DNA of 64,000 bases from Utricularia gibba (GCA_002189035.1 NEEC01000019.1:558001-622000), one strand, 5' to 3'; counted from the first letter of the stretch, positions 36,290 through 48,849 are shown. Translations and numbers: made by a program. The notes: generated by a model from the sequence alone, not told the origin.

Positions 36290-38175
36290 CTAGCCAGAAT
36301 TCGGAAAATTGTATTCCTTGATCATGTCGTTGGTGATTGATATGGGGTCAGCTACTTCAGCTGCTTCTCCATGATTTCGTGTTTCACTGTCAGCGTACCT
36401 GTATTGTGTAGCTACTACAATGAAGGCGATCAGATTTATGGAGCTTAAAGCCGCCAGAACCCAGAAGTATCTGTCCAAACGGCTTCTGTGCAATGTCTGC
36501 TGAAACCAGCTTCTCCTGCTGCCGAGCCTCTCGCTAACTTCGCCTACCACATACACAGCAAGCACACTGCACATGTATCCTATGCCATACACGAACTTGG
36601 CGAAGTATTCCAGGTACTCAGTCATGGATTCTGGTGCCTCAGCACGATAGAAAGCTGCAACGCTCTGTTCTAGGAAGGAATCCAGCCCTGCAAGGAGAAT
36701 GAACTGGAAAGTTAACCAAAATATGCTCATGGGAATGGTTGTTCCTGGGTGATCCAAAAGCTGATGGCTTCTGATAACATTCAGTCTCCTGTTCTCGACT
36801 AGTGCCGCGGCTATGCAACACAGGATGCTGGAGATCATGGCAAATGCGATTCCGAGGGAGGGTGCAAAGCCTCTCTTGTTGTACTCATGCATCATCTTAC
36901 TGAACACAGCCTTGGCAGATTTGAGTATCAGAAGAAGGACTTGCGGAGGAAGTGACAATTTTCCTACTCTCTTGTTCATGGTCTTTGCTTGCTCTACGAA
37001 GTAGGTATTCCCAGTTGAAGATACAATCCCACAAACGATGAACGTGAGCCCCATGGGAATCATTCGAACGGTAATCTTGGCTTCTTCCACCTCCTGTATT
37101 GTGCACTTCTTCCATTCCTTGCAGTCATAATCCTCTGGTGACATAATGGCTGCCTTGTGTAGGCATCTGAGATGAAGCAGCAGGCATCTTCTGATGACTG
37201 GAAGATGGACTGAATCATAAAGAATTTACACACATAGGTACCTGAGGCAACGGGTATGTGTAAAGCTCTGATGCGAACCATCTTCCCCCACCCTGTACTG
37301 GCGATGGTCCAGCGGAAAGGGCTTGCAGATATTGCAGGCAGAAGCGATGAACACTTTGATTACACACATGATCGGGCTGCCACGGAGACAGGGCTTGTAG
37401 TATGTACACCATCCCGTCAAAAAGAGAACTGTGGCAAGAAGAGTGACGATTGCCGTTATTCCGAACCGGATAGACCATGCTTTTATGTATGGAATCCCGA
37501 TGCCTCCAGCTAAAGCCACAACAACCACTGCCAATAGACACCACAGTTTCAAATGGCGCAACCTGCTGCGTCTTTCTTCCCCACTGGCTTGTTGTTCTTT
37601 AAGATACGGCTTCAGAGCAACATCGTGTCCGGCAATTCCGATGGCAACAAATGCCAATCCAGAGTAAAGGAGAGCTTTCTGGGTGTAGCCTATGCATTCT
37701 GGCTTAAAACTTCTGCAAGTTTTGGTCACTCTCGCCAGGATGGGTGGCGTGGACATAGCAACAAATCCAATTCCCTGAAGAAAACACAGCAGAATTCAAA
37801 GAATAGGATAAAAAAGACAGCGCCCCAGAATAAGGATCAGGTGATGAACTCACAACGCTGTAGGCAATGCTAGAAATTACAAGTGCCCCAAATTTTCCAA
37901 GAACAATATCCGCAAAGAAGAGGAAGAAAACAGGCAGGATTCTGGAGATTCCTCCCCAGAAGTTGATAATAGCAGCAGCGTGGGTGAAACTTAGATTCCA
38001 AACACTAGTTAAGTAATCTTGCAATACAAAGAGAGCGAGCTCAACAAATATGTCTGCCAAAAGGAGAGCTGCAAGAACAAGTCAGAGTAACAGAAAATGT
38101 AACAACAGAGAATTGGAATCTGATCTGAATGAAGTGCTTACTATTAATCCGAACGAAGCTGTGGGTTGTTTCCAT
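36290..38175 (-). CDS. NRT1/PTR FAMILY (NPF) transporter, NPF5-like
   Basis: Major-facilitator membrane transporter of the plant nitrate/peptide family. Members move nitrate, peptides, hormones or glucosinolates, and the substrate here is unknown. Four exons on the minus strand: 38175-38142, 38068-37854, 37774-37242 and 37166-36290, all GT-AG, giving 552 residues, a normal NPF length. The start is ATG 38175 (METTHSFVRI); the frame is open further upstream but has no ATG. Recognisable segments are ALFVLQDYL and FTHAAAIINFWGGISRILP (first helices), FFADIVLGKFGALVISSIAY, GIPYIKAWSIRFGITAIV, CLHKAAIM, MIPMGLTFIVCGIV and FQFILLAGLDSFLEQS. The ExxER proton-coupling motif of helix 1 is not present (FVELALFVLQ instead). 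The gene is followed on the same strand by nothing close and preceded 615 bp upstream by PYG7. Confidence 0.88.
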
Positions 38176-38789
38176 TACTTCAGAAACCCCAACACCTCCT
38201 CCACTTTCGCCCAGAGGTGAAGCTGGAGCCTGAAGATATGTCTGATACACCGGTTTGTCTATGCCATGATACACCGGAAAGTTGACCTTGTCTATGCCAT
38301 GATACCCGTCAACGGAATAAAAAAATCATTTCATGCTGTTACAGCTCAGCAGCCAGTTTTGACATTTATGACTGAGATGCCCTTTCATCAACTTCGGGGG
38401 ATTATATTTTTAAATTATTGTGGATATATTTCTAAATAACGTGCACCGTTCAAAAAGATATATTCAGATTATGTCATGTCTTTTCAAGCTCCAGTATCAA
38501 ATATCATCCCGAATGGCAAAGAACGCTGACCTATGTAATATTCTCTTTTACCTTTTTCAAAGGACAAAGTTCATTCATGTCAGGGGTTCTCAAGAAAATA
38601 GTAAACAAAGAAGGCAATGAATCATTTGCCTCTTGCTGGTGGATTTTGCGGGTTGGCTTCTGTAGTATTCAGCAGTTTGGGAACCACTGCACCAGATTTC
38701 TCAAACAGAAACAAACATGTTTCGAAATATTCCAAGAAGAGCTCGGAAAATTGGAAAATTGATGCTGGAAATAGATACAATCACAGAGA
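38176..38789. promoter_or_regulatory. Intergenic region: NPF promoter and PYG7 3' flank
   Basis: Contains the direct repeat 'tgtctatgccatgatac' at 38255 and 38290, just upstream of the NPF start. The rest is the probable 3' UTR of the upstream TPR gene and the NPF promoter. No other gene is seen. Confidence 0.5.
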
Positions 38790-39658
38790 TTATGAATCAG
38801 TCTGTAACCTGTCGATGTACTGGTCATAAAATTTGGCAGCACGCTCCAAATCTCCAAGTTCTGTGTAACAATCGGCTATGGCACCGTAAGCCTCTGTGTT
38901 TCCAGATTCTTCTCCTTCCTTCTTTGAGATTTTCAGAACCATTGAATGATATTTTATGGCCTCATGATACTTCCCCTGTCTTTGTAGTGATGCTCCTGAA
39001 AATCCAAAATCAATTTGATGGTGATGTGTTCTCGGTGTCAGTGTAGTGGTATGAATATGATAGGTTCGTTACCTAAGCCCCTTGCTGCCTTCTTCTGCTC
39101 GATAGGATCTTTTAGAGTTTGAGCAAGCTCGAGAGCAGTCTTGAACTCAGAAAATGCCATTTCTGGGTTTTGATTTCTCAGGAAGTTTTTGCCACTTTTC
39201 AAGTGAGAAATCAAGTCTTGTTTCCTTGAATCAACGATGACTTCATCCTCTGATATCTTCCCACTAACTGGAACATAACTCAAACTGGGAGCATAAGATT
39301 CGATCTTCGCTTGCCTTCTCAATGCTGTGTTTATCTGGCGTAGCTGTTCGTTTAGCCGTTGCAATTCAGCCTTTCTCTGACGTGCAAGCAGGCCTGCAAT
39401 CAAATGGAAGCATTTGCATGGTTTATTTTTAGGGAACATAATACTTTGACAAGAGTTATGCATGAAAAACAAAAAATCACCTCCCACAGTGGCACCTACA
39501 AGGGCTACAAAAAGCAACAATGGCATATTCATATTCAGAAGAGAATTATCGGCTTCACAGGCTTCAGCAAAAGCTTTAGGAGGTTCAGCAAACACCAATG
39601 AGTTCACGATTACAAGGGCTGCAGCTGGCACTCGAGAGAACAACCTTGCCTGCAACAT
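38790..39658 (-). CDS. PYG7: PYG7/Ycf37-like TPR protein for photosystem I assembly
   Basis: In Arabidopsis PYG7, the Ycf37 homologue, is a thylakoid-membrane TPR protein needed for PSI assembly. Exons on the minus strand: 39649 (or ATG 39658) to 39481, 39393-39073 and 38995-38790, with GT-AG introns and clean phases. Features in order are a targeting-like 'AEPPKAFAEA', a hydrophobic segment (MPLLLFVALVGATVGG), a coiled coil (RKAELQRLNEQLRQINTALR), the conserved KIESYAPSLSYVPVSG, and three TPR-like helices pairs (AFSEFKTALELAQTLKDPIE, GKYHEAIKYHSMVLKIS, AYGAIADCYTELGDLERA). It ends at YIDRLQTDS. The visible part gives about 231-235 residues, so the full chloroplast transit peptide is probably on an upstream exon that was not identified. 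A Copia LTR begins about 540 bp upstream of the visible start. Confidence 0.85.
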
Positions 39659-40194
39659 AAGGCTCAATCTTCAGGCTTACCTAAGATCAATCACGGTCAA
39701 GATTCCCATCAGCCAAAGGAACAAGCCTATCACTACGCTCATGTATAGAATTCTAAACGTAAAATAAGCTGCCTTATAAGGTATTCTGCAACAAGCAAGC
39801 TCATCCCAAAAACCACCTGCAACTACACATATCACGATTATGTAGCAAACCAATTACATCTAAACGCACCGGATCTTGGTCCCTTTTTATTTGTTGTGTG
39901 TGATTAATGATTTACTGAAAGAACAGCGAAAAAGCTGGAAAATGGAACAGACCCGACCATGAAAACTTCACTCAACACTGATTCACAGGATAAGCCAGAT
40001 GCTTCGTAGCAACTGCTTATATGGACAGAGCAGAAAAAACGATTTCAGAACTCAACCACGCTTGAAATTGCACCAGATCATAAGCTCAAAACCAATTCCC
40101 AGTTAAGCAAAAACTTCAGCGCTAAAACAGCAAGAAAGAAAAAGGCATTATTAGAAATAGTCATCATTAGCTACTAGTACACTCTCTACTTAAC
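39659..40194. other. 5' region of the PYG7-like gene
   Basis: Expected to hold the first exon(s), 5' UTR or first intron of the PYG7-like gene. No convincing transit-peptide exon could be picked. An acceptor-like tgcag lies at the 39650 border, which suggests splicing from an upstream exon. Confidence 0.4.
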
Positions 40195-40326
40195 TGTTAG
40201 TTTACAAGTAGGAATTAGCCGTTGCACATTATGTATATAAATACATATCATACTTGTAATAAATACAAGATTTTTTCTCCTACAATTTCTATTCGCCTTC
40301 TACATTTGGTCGCCTGTTTTCAATCA
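40195..40326 (+). repeat. 5' LTR of nested Copia element
   Basis: About 132 bp from TGTTAGTTTACAAG to TTTTCAATCA, with a TATA-like 'gtatataaatac' inside and the primer-binding site directly after. Short LTRs of this size are common in Copia. No 3' partner was found. Confidence 0.65.
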
Positions 40327-40749
40327 TGGTATTGGAGCAGGAATGAATGGCATTTGAAGCATCTCGTGTAGATAATCCATCTGATGCTAATATTGCCTAG
40401 AATCTATACTACACCCCTCCTACTCCATCTTCTCTTCTCGTAGACTTCACTTCTCCCTACTATGTCGGTCCCAGAGATACTGCAGAACTCATTCTCACTC
40501 ATCCACCACTAGATACCTTCAATTAGGGCATCTTTATTGATGTTAGGAAACATGCAATTCCACATCAGATTACTAACCTTCCGGAAATGAAATAAATGGG
40601 TTTCTACTTTTTTCACATTCATTTCCAGAAACAAGTTTAATTATGAATATTTATAAAATTAAAAAAACATAACTTTTATTCATAATCAAACATACTAAAA
40701 ACTTGAAACATAGTACAAAACATAAATTGAAATAGCTAGAAACAACCAA

Positions 40750-42130
40750 CATCAAACATATCAATTGAACTTCGTCCAAATATACTCGATCAAATCCTTC
40801 TTTAAACGATGATAAACATTGACATCATGTGAATTGATCACTATTCAAATAGCTTTACATATTCAATCCAATATCTCTGTAAATTTGTGGGGGTTAAACT
40901 ATTGAAGATTTATTATATTCATCTTCAATGTTGTCTTTAGGAATAACATGGCCTTTATTTTCCACAATCATATTGTGTAAAATGATACATGCATACATAA
41001 TATTTCCAAGTGTTTTTCGATCCCAAACTCTTCCAGGTGTTGTGAGTATTGCAAATTGGTATTGCAAAATACCAAAAGTACGCTCTATATTCTTTCGAGC
41101 ACTCTCCTAAAATTTAGCAAAAAGCCAAGCTTTTCTGCCTTGTGGAAGAGTAATAGAGTTCATAAAGACAGCCCAATCAGGATAAATACCATCAGTCAAA
41201 TAATATCACATATCATAAGAATTTCCGTTAACAGTATATTGTACTTGTGGACCAACACGATTATGCAACTCGTTTAATAAAGGAGAATGCCATAAAACAT
41301 TTAAGTCGTTATTCGCACCTGGCATTCCAAAAAATGCATGCCAAATCTAGGTATCAGCAGAAGCCACCGCTTCTAGCATAAGCGAAGGTTTACGATGATT
41401 TCCACGTTTAAATTGGCCTTACAATGCAACTGGATAATTTTTTCACTTTCAATGCATACAATCAATATTTCCAATCATTCCAGGAAAGCCTCGAGTCTCT
41501 CCCCATGCAAACAAACGTTCTAAATCTTCAATTGTTGGAGATCTCAAATATTGTTTTGAAAAACATTAGCGAATAGCAGTAACAAAGTGACGAATACATT
41601 TGATGGAGATTGTCTCTCCAATTCGAATGTATTCATCAATACTATCAGCAGTACATCCATAAGCCAACATTCAAATAGCAGTAGTGCATTTTTGCAAAGT
41701 GCTCAAGCCTAAGTGACCAGTGGCATCCACTTTATCTTCAAAATATGGATCTACTGATTTGACAGCATCCACAACTCGCTCAAATAAAGAACGATGCATT
41801 CGAAATCTCCTACGAAATTGTTCATTTGTGTAAGTTGGATAATCGCAAAAATAATCAGCCGCCAACCTTTCATGACCTAATTCACGATTGTGCTCAATAT
41901 ATTGTCGTGGACGTCATTGTTTTGAAGACTTTTCTTCCTCTTCATCAATGTAATCAACTCCTTGAATAATTGCCGCATAATCTATGCAATCGTCATAAAA
42001 AATAATAGGCCAAGGATTTGAAAAACTTGGATCTATGATACAAGTTATACAAATGCATTGTGACTCACCTATAAATAAGAGAAGATGAGTTTGTATTTCA
42101 TTAGAATTTGACGAAATTTGAATGTACATT
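40750..42130 (-). pseudogene. Harbinger (DDE_Tnp_4) transposase, decayed
   Basis: The conceptual minus-strand protein has YPTYTNEQFRRRFRMHRSLF, then GETISIKCIRHF, GFPGMIGNIDCMH (first DDE Asp), IWHAFFGMPGANNDLNVL (second Asp) and ARKNIERTFGILQ. Several in-frame stops interrupt it. Around IDCMH two expected tryptophans are TGA, and a nearby Gln codon is TAA, the pattern expected from methyl-cytosine deamination. It lacks an intact reading frame and is inactive. Confidence 0.85.
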
Positions 42131-43308
42131 TATATTATTATATATATCTACAATATTTATTTGTAACTATCAAATTTATTGTTTTCTACCATATTTATTG
42201 TTTTTCACCAACTTTTTTATATCTATTACATTTTTAATTTATTACCACATTTATAAATTACTTATCAAATTCAGAGATCTATCTATTTCTTATTAACAAC
42301 TTTTTTTATATCTATCACATTTTTAATTTACTACCACATTTATTTCTATTAGAAAATAAATTCGAAAATTAATTTATCTAAATATAATCAAATTTCAATA
42401 GGTATGGAAATTCATTTATAGTATACATTACATATTTTTATAACAAAAAAAACTAATCCAAATATAATGCATTTTCACATGTTATATAAATTTAATTGTA
42501 TTAAATACTATATGTATTTATAATAAAAAAAGTCATCTAAAAGTACACAACCAAAAACGTAAAAAATAATAATAATACAATAATAACAATAATGATAATA
42601 TTATTATATATATAATAATCATTATTTATATATATACAATATATATATAATCATTGCATAAATATAGACAATATATATCAATAATAATGTGTCATTTCCC
42701 CATTATTTATATAATATATATATATATATATAATCATTAATAGTTATATTAAAGTACTACATTGATATATTAATTAAATGTCACATTTTCATTTATAATA
42801 TTGTCTTTGTTAATAAGCTTGATGTTGGAAAAAAAGTTGGGAAATGTGCAAGTGCTGAAGCATACGGTTGTTCCAGAGATGACAGCAATGGCAAATGATG
42901 ATCAATAGATAAAGGTTCTTCTTCCCTTGTCGTTCAGAGTTTCCTTGAATAGCATGAAGTATGCAAAAGCTGATGTTCCAAAGATGAGAGCTGCAGCTGG
43001 AACTTGATAACTTGTCTATTTATTTTGGATTGTTTTAGCAGCTGAGAAAGTGATCAATATGTGCCATAGCTGCCACTCTTCTCAAGTAGGAATATCAATG
43101 CTTCGATCTTCTGACTACAGGCAAGAAAGCACAACAGATTCTAGAGAGACTTGAAGTAGAGTAACATTAGAATAACAACTATGATAATATCATCTCCATC
43201 AGTTGGGTAACAACAATTCCATGATAGCAAAACATAGTGATAGCAGTACAAAAAAAAGACAGAACAACAAAACATAATGATAGTAAAAAAAACACAATAA
43301 AAAAATAC

Positions 43309-44231
43309 TTAATCATCTGACTCATCAAGATCAACACAATCATTTTCTTCTTCATCTCTAGAAATGCTCTGATCTCCACTCACTAATTTGGTATTTGCAA
43401 TGCCATGATAAGCCATATCATTGATTGCTTTTTGTCCTGAAGTAAATTTGTTGACATCTTTATTTGAAAGACTTTCAAGCATGTCAAACAAATACACTTG
43501 ATTGAATTGCCATATCAACTGATTTCTTTTTTCAATATTTTTATTCATCTTGTCAATACCTTCTAAATATTTGGTCTTGAAAGAAGAAGAACTTGACTCA
43601 ATCAATTGCTTTCCATTCCGTTTACGCTTTGCTACCTTTTGGCCTAAAGGCCGTTCTTCTTCTACTAAAACTGGTGAAAGTTGTGAAGTTGATACTTGTT
43701 CATTTGATACACATGCGACACTCTCTTGTGATTTTTTACTATTTATGTCAACTATCAATTTTTGTGCATTGCAAAAAAAAAAAAAAAAATATAGTAAATA
43801 TCAGTAAAAACACAAGAAAATATGATATAAATTTTTCATACCAACATCCACTTTGGCTCATGCCGTAATATCTCTTAAGATTTGATATCAATGAAATCCT
43901 TTTGCTCTTCAACTTTAAAAAGCTCCATGGCTTGTTGCTTGAAATCAAATTCGTTATAGCCACTGCTTCCTCTTGACATTATCCTATCCATACAGCCTAC
44001 AAATTTACTGACATCAGAACTCAAACTTTTTCACTTTCTTCTTATTGTATCCATGCTACGAGGAATTAGGGGTGCAGTTTCATGATAATAATAAAAAATC
44101 ACATTCCAGAGATTGTTTCCTTTTTGTGACGTTTCCTTCTCTGAATCTTTACTAACATTTAACCATGCTGAAACAAGAATAAGCTTATCTTTTTCGGCCC
44201 ATCTTTGAAATGTTAATCCTCTAGTAACCAT
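43309..44231 (-). pseudogene. Harbinger ORF1: Myb/SANT-like and NAM-associated C-terminal protein
   Basis: First segment from ATG 44231: FQRWAEKDKLILVSAWLNVSKD, a Myb-like helix set as in the DNA-binding partner of PIF/Harbinger transposases. The second segment (43758-43309) resembles the NAM-associated C-terminal domain, with RPLGQKVAKRKRNGKQLIES and an acidic tail ending DLDESDD. A poly-T/A tract near 43780 and frame changes lie between them. It probably once helped nuclear import and TIR binding of the transposase. Confidence 0.7.
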
Positions 44232-44915
44232 TTTCTAAAAAAATGAAATAAAAAAATACAATAAAACAGAGATAAAACACTTAATAAAATAGGGAAAACT
44301 ATAGCAAGATAATATTATAGAGGATTAAATTGATAACAAACCATTGATCAATAATAAAACTTGAGTTACATGGGATTCATTTCAATCAAATGACGTAAGG
44401 TTGTGGAACACACAACAAGGTCGCATACTGAAAACATTATTCATGAATAAAAACCACATCCACACAACAATGCTGCCTACGTATAGAAACCATTATTTAT
44501 GGATAAAAACCACAGCCACATAACAAGATTGCCTGAAAAACATTATTCATAAATAAAAACCACAACAATTGATAGAGAATAAAAATTCATAAAACGAAAG
44601 AAAAATCCAATCAATCTAAGTTCATATTTATAAAAAATAACACTATAGAATCAGAAAAATAAACTAAAAAACATTGAACAAAATTGGGTAAAATAAAAAA
44701 CATTTACCTGTTGTCTGCACGACCTAATCCAGTGCGTGTGAATAGAGAATGAGGGAAGAGCAGCTTTTATTTTACTGAGTTTCGCAGCGGAAACTGGGTT
44801 TCCGCAAAGATAGTTTTCGGAAATCAGAAAGTTGCTTGTATTAATGTTCAAAAATTAAAATGTTAAAAATATACATCCACGTCATCATTTCCGAACATGA
44901 ATAATGATGCCCTTA

Positions 44916-47272
44916 TCCTCAGTGGGCTCGTCGTGTTTGTATTAGTCTTTCCACCCGGAATAAATTGCCTTTCATCGATGACACCTTATCAAAACCCTCT
45001 TCGAATGACCCATCTCACTATCATTGGCATAGATGCAACTCTCTCCTTTTGGCTTGGTTTAATCGATGCATCGAACCCTCTATTCTCTCAACTATCTACT
45101 ACAAATGTACTACCTATGAAATTTGGGTTACCCTCGAGCGGTGATTTTCTCGCCCAAATCATCAGCGGGTCTGTCAAATTCATAATTCTTTGGGACTCTT
45201 AACTCAAGGGAATAGTTCCGTGGACTCATTTTTTACTCAACTTAGTGCCTTTTGGGAAGAGCTCCTTGCTGTGCGACCTCTGCCTCATTGTACCTGTGGG
45301 AGATGTAACCCAGATTGCTTTGGGATTTTCTGCATCCAAACCGAACGAGACCAATGCTACAAATTCCTCAATTTGTTAAACTCTGAGTTTGACTCTATCC
45401 GTTCCAACATTCTTCTTCTTGAAACTCTATAATCTCTGGATTTCATTTATGGCATGGTACTCCAAGAAGAAAACTGGATCAGAGATAAACAACCACTTCA
45501 TCCATTACCACCAATGTGTACGCTTGCTATACCACCAAACCACAAAAAGCGCAATCAACGTCGAAAACATTGCACTCACTGTGGAATGCCTAACCACAAC
45601 AAGGAAGAGTGTTATAAAATTGTTGGATACCCATCCAAAAATCCCAAAGATAAAGGAAAGCAATCTTCCTTCTCCAATGCTCATCATGTTACATCACAAG
45701 AAGTAGATAACCACCGCCAGCAACAAGAGAGGCATGATAGTTTATCCATGTTAACTTCAGACCAAATCAAAGCTTTCATGACTCTACTGCAGAAACAACT
45801 AGAGAGTGGTGATAATCCTCACTCCACCTCTATTGCATCGGACTCTACCTCCCAGCCAGGTAATTTTGTAGGTATTTATTTTTCAAAAGGTATTTTGAAT
45901 CGTAATCCAAAACATGATGCTTGGATAATTGATTCAGGTGCAAGTGACCACATTTGTTTTGATCTATGTTTATTTTATAATTTTAACAAGATAAACCAGC
46001 ATGCTCGTATACCCAATGGCATGACATTTTATGTTGCACATATAGGGACTGTTAGAATTTCACCTACTCTAACTTTACAGCATGTTTTGCATATTCTAGA
46101 GTTTACTGTTAATTTAATTTCAGTACATAAGCTCAACATATACAATCATGCTCATGTTATATTTGAACCTAACATCTGTCATATCCAGGAATTGTCTACA
46201 AGGACAACGATTGGTACAGGTTAACAAAAGGATTCACTCTACTACTTGGACAATATTTGATTTTCCTCTGGTTCAAATGTTGTTATGCCATCTGTTAAGA
46301 ATTTGATACACTATGTTTCCAGTATTAGTTTATGCAAACAATTTGATGTTTGGCACTTTCATTTAGGACATCCTTCGCATGATGCACTAACACATATCAC
46401 AAAGCATTCTCCACACATTAGAAATTCACGTGATAAAATATGTCTTGTGTGCCCTCTTGCGAAGTATAAAAGACTTTCATTTCCTATTAGTGAAACTGTC
46501 TCAAAAGAGAAATTTGAAATTGTTCACATTGATACATGGGGACCATACTCACATAAATCTCTAGATGGCTTTAATTTTTTTTAACCATTTTTTATGATTA
46601 TTCTAGAATTACTTGGACTTATCTCATGAAAAGCAAGGGAGAGGCTCGTGACCTAATTCCTACCTTTATATCTATGGTCCGCATGTAGTTTGATAAAGTG
46701 GTTAAGATTATCCAATCAGATAATGCTCCTGAATTCAATCTGAGCGAGTATTATTCATGCCATGGGATTCTTCGCCATAAGTTGTGTGTTAAAACGCCGC
46801 AACAAAATGCAGTGGTGGAAAGAAAACATCAACATATACTTGCAGTGGCAAGAGCTTTGATGTTTCAAAGCCATCTACCCCTTCATTTCTAGGAAAATGT
46901 AGTACTAACAACAACACACCTCATCAACCGAACTCCACAACGATCACTTGATGGCATCACCCCATATGAAAAACTCAATGGTAAAGTGCCAGCATTTAAT
47001 CACTTACAAGTTTTTGACTCACTTTGTTTTGCTTCAACTCTGAAATCTTCTCGCACAAAATTTGATCCGCATGCGCACACATGCATTTTCATTGGATATC
47101 TTCATGGAATCAAAGGATATCAATTATATGATCTTCATACTCACAAAATAATTGTTTCTTGAGATGTCATTTTTTATGAACATGTTTTTCCTTTCAATCC
47201 TAAATATCATCAGTTTTTAAACATTCCTCGGCTACGAAATAATTCCCCACTAAATATAGAGATGTCTACTAA
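44916..47272 (+). pseudogene. Copia gag-protease-integrase, continued after the Harbinger insertion
   Basis: Frames change several times. Visible are the gag N-terminal part, a zinc knuckle CTHCGMPNHNKEEC at 45580, the aspartic protease DAWIIDSGASDHIC at 45920, the integrase zinc region WHFHLGHPSHDAL (46350) with CLVCPLAK, the integrase core IVHIDTWGPY and KIIQSDNAPEF (Asp residues), and TPQQNAVVERKHQH with the third acidic residue. Stops at 46583 and 46891 and shifts make it non-coding. Reverse transcriptase is absent before the solo LTR. Confidence 0.85.
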
Positions 47273-48640
47273 TGATAAATGGAAATTTTAGCAATGTCGT
47301 TGCAATTAAAGCAAATCTCCGTATCAAATAAATTTATAATCCCTAATCTTCACAAAAAACAAATTTAGAAAACTTGTATAGTGGATATCGGGGTCGATCA
47401 CAAGAAGCTTGTGCTTCTCATATATTCCAATAGATGCAGAATTCAAAGTAACGGTAAGTCTTAGTATAAACTCGAACTATTAGTGGCAAGTATGTTCAGT
47501 AAACAAGATAAGTAAACGATATCAGGTCTTAACGCTAAGGTAATAGGTACTGGTTCTAACTCATAATAATACTAAGGTGACTTAAGGGTCTGAAGGTGGT
47601 ATGGTGCCAAAATCCCTAATTTAATCTGTCATGTTCCTACACTCCCAACTTCAAATAACCTAAGTCTACCCAGGTCATTCATCATATTTTTGGTTAAACT
47701 AGTCCCCCATATCATCACCAACATTGCAATTAGGTCTACCCGCATGCAAAGCATATAGAACTTGGTCTACCCCGAACTAACACCTACTGCTCCCATCTTG
47801 ATTTGTTGGTTTACCTCTAAATCAAGCATCTAAGTTGTGAAACTACTTATTTCCCTCCTTAGGTCTACCCATAGCTTGATAGAAACAAGAGCTAAGAAAT
47901 AATGGTGAATTTTATTAAGACTCCTAGACCCACACCACTATGCTTCACCTTAAGGCATCCCTAAGGCTTTAGCTACTTATATTTGAAAGGTAAAAAGTAA
48001 TGACATTAACATAAAACAACAAAAATGTTAAGAACATCGTGCAGAAGTTGGGTGCAGAAACTAAAGACATCAACAAACTAAAAGAAAGCAATAGAGTTCT
48101 GGTTTCCGTCTTCTATTGTTAACAGTCCGAAACAGTAGCGCTAAATTGGGTCTTGATCTTCTTCCTTCACGCTGGAGGTTCTTCTCCATAAAAATCGTCT
48201 TTCTTTCTCCTTCTCCTTCAGTATTCTTCGTGTTCGATTGGGGGAGAAACCTCCTCGGGTGTATTCTGAAAATTCTGCTTGTCCTCCCCCCTTTGCGACT
48301 CTCTCACCTCCTCATCTTTCTCTCGTCTCCCACTGCCCAAGGAAAGTACATTCTCTGACAAATCTACTGCTCCCGGCTCTGACTCCCAGACTGTCGCCGT
48401 GATAGTGTACTCATTACTCGTGCAGCATAGTGACTTGCACGAAATCCAAATTTCTTCCTTGACTTTCGGGTTGCTGCTAGACTCCAAAATCGGGTTAGAC
48501 ATGGAGCCCACTAATACACCAAAAAAATCGTATTTTACCCAATCAAATAAAAATACTTAAACCTATAAAATTAACAGCTAAACATAATTAAAAATTTGTG
48601 ATTTTCATATCATAAAAGTAAGAAAATTTGTGTGCTATCA
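47273..48640 (+). repeat. Solo LTR (1368 bp) with 5-bp TSD, TGATA...TATCA family
   Basis: Starts TGATAAATGG, ends GTGCTATCA, with the target duplication ACTAA on each side (47268-47272 and 48641-48645). Internal landmarks are the 'gggtcgatcac' line and repeated 'aggtctaccc'. No internal retroelement genes accompany it, so it is a solo LTR made by LTR-LTR recombination. Related fragments are at 20430-21538 (inverted) and 58092-58620. Confidence 0.9.
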
Positions 48641-48849
48641 ACTAATCGTGCCATAGAGACACTGTTTCCTTGTACTTCTTCTATAGGAACCTCTGGCAAA
48701 CTGATATAGTAATTGATTTTGGCCCCACTATATCAGTTTGATGTTTATCCTTTCCATACTTCTTGATAAACCACAGAGGTCTCTCTTTTTTGCTAGTCCA
48801 ATAAGGTTCAACTGTGTGCCCTACCGTATTGTATTTCTCATAGAATCAT

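Larger units (their letters stand above)
40526..44912 (-). mobile_element. PIF/Harbinger DNA transposon (4.4 kb) inside Copia gag
   Basis: TSD TTA on both sides (40523-40525 and 44913-44915). Terminal inverted repeats: GGGCATCTTTATTGATGTT on the left and GGGCATCATTATTCATGTT on the right when inverted, extending a few bases more (G-GAAA). It encodes, on the minus strand, a Harbinger transposase (42130 to 40750) and a Myb/SANT-like plus NAM-associated ORF (44231 to 43309), the usual two-gene set. Joining the flanks restores a Copia gag reading (PPLDTFNY then QWARRVCISL). Confidence 0.9.
40195..48700 (+). mobile_element. Copia retrotransposon with two nested insertions, 3' end lost
   Basis: The 5' LTR (40195-40326) is followed by a primer-binding site resembling tRNA-Met (TGGTATTGGAGC). 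Gag starts near 40340 and is cut at 40525 by a PIF/Harbinger element. It resumes at 44916 and continues as gag-protease-integrase to 47272, is cut again by a solo LTR (47273-48640), and a few codons (NRAIETLFP) resume at 48646. Reverse transcriptase, RNase H and a 3' LTR are not found, so the element is truncated. Confidence 0.8.

Noticed and set aside
38176-38274. Longer NPF N-terminus
   Set aside because: Open but starting with GTG. The first in-frame ATG is at 38175, which gives a normal NPF length.
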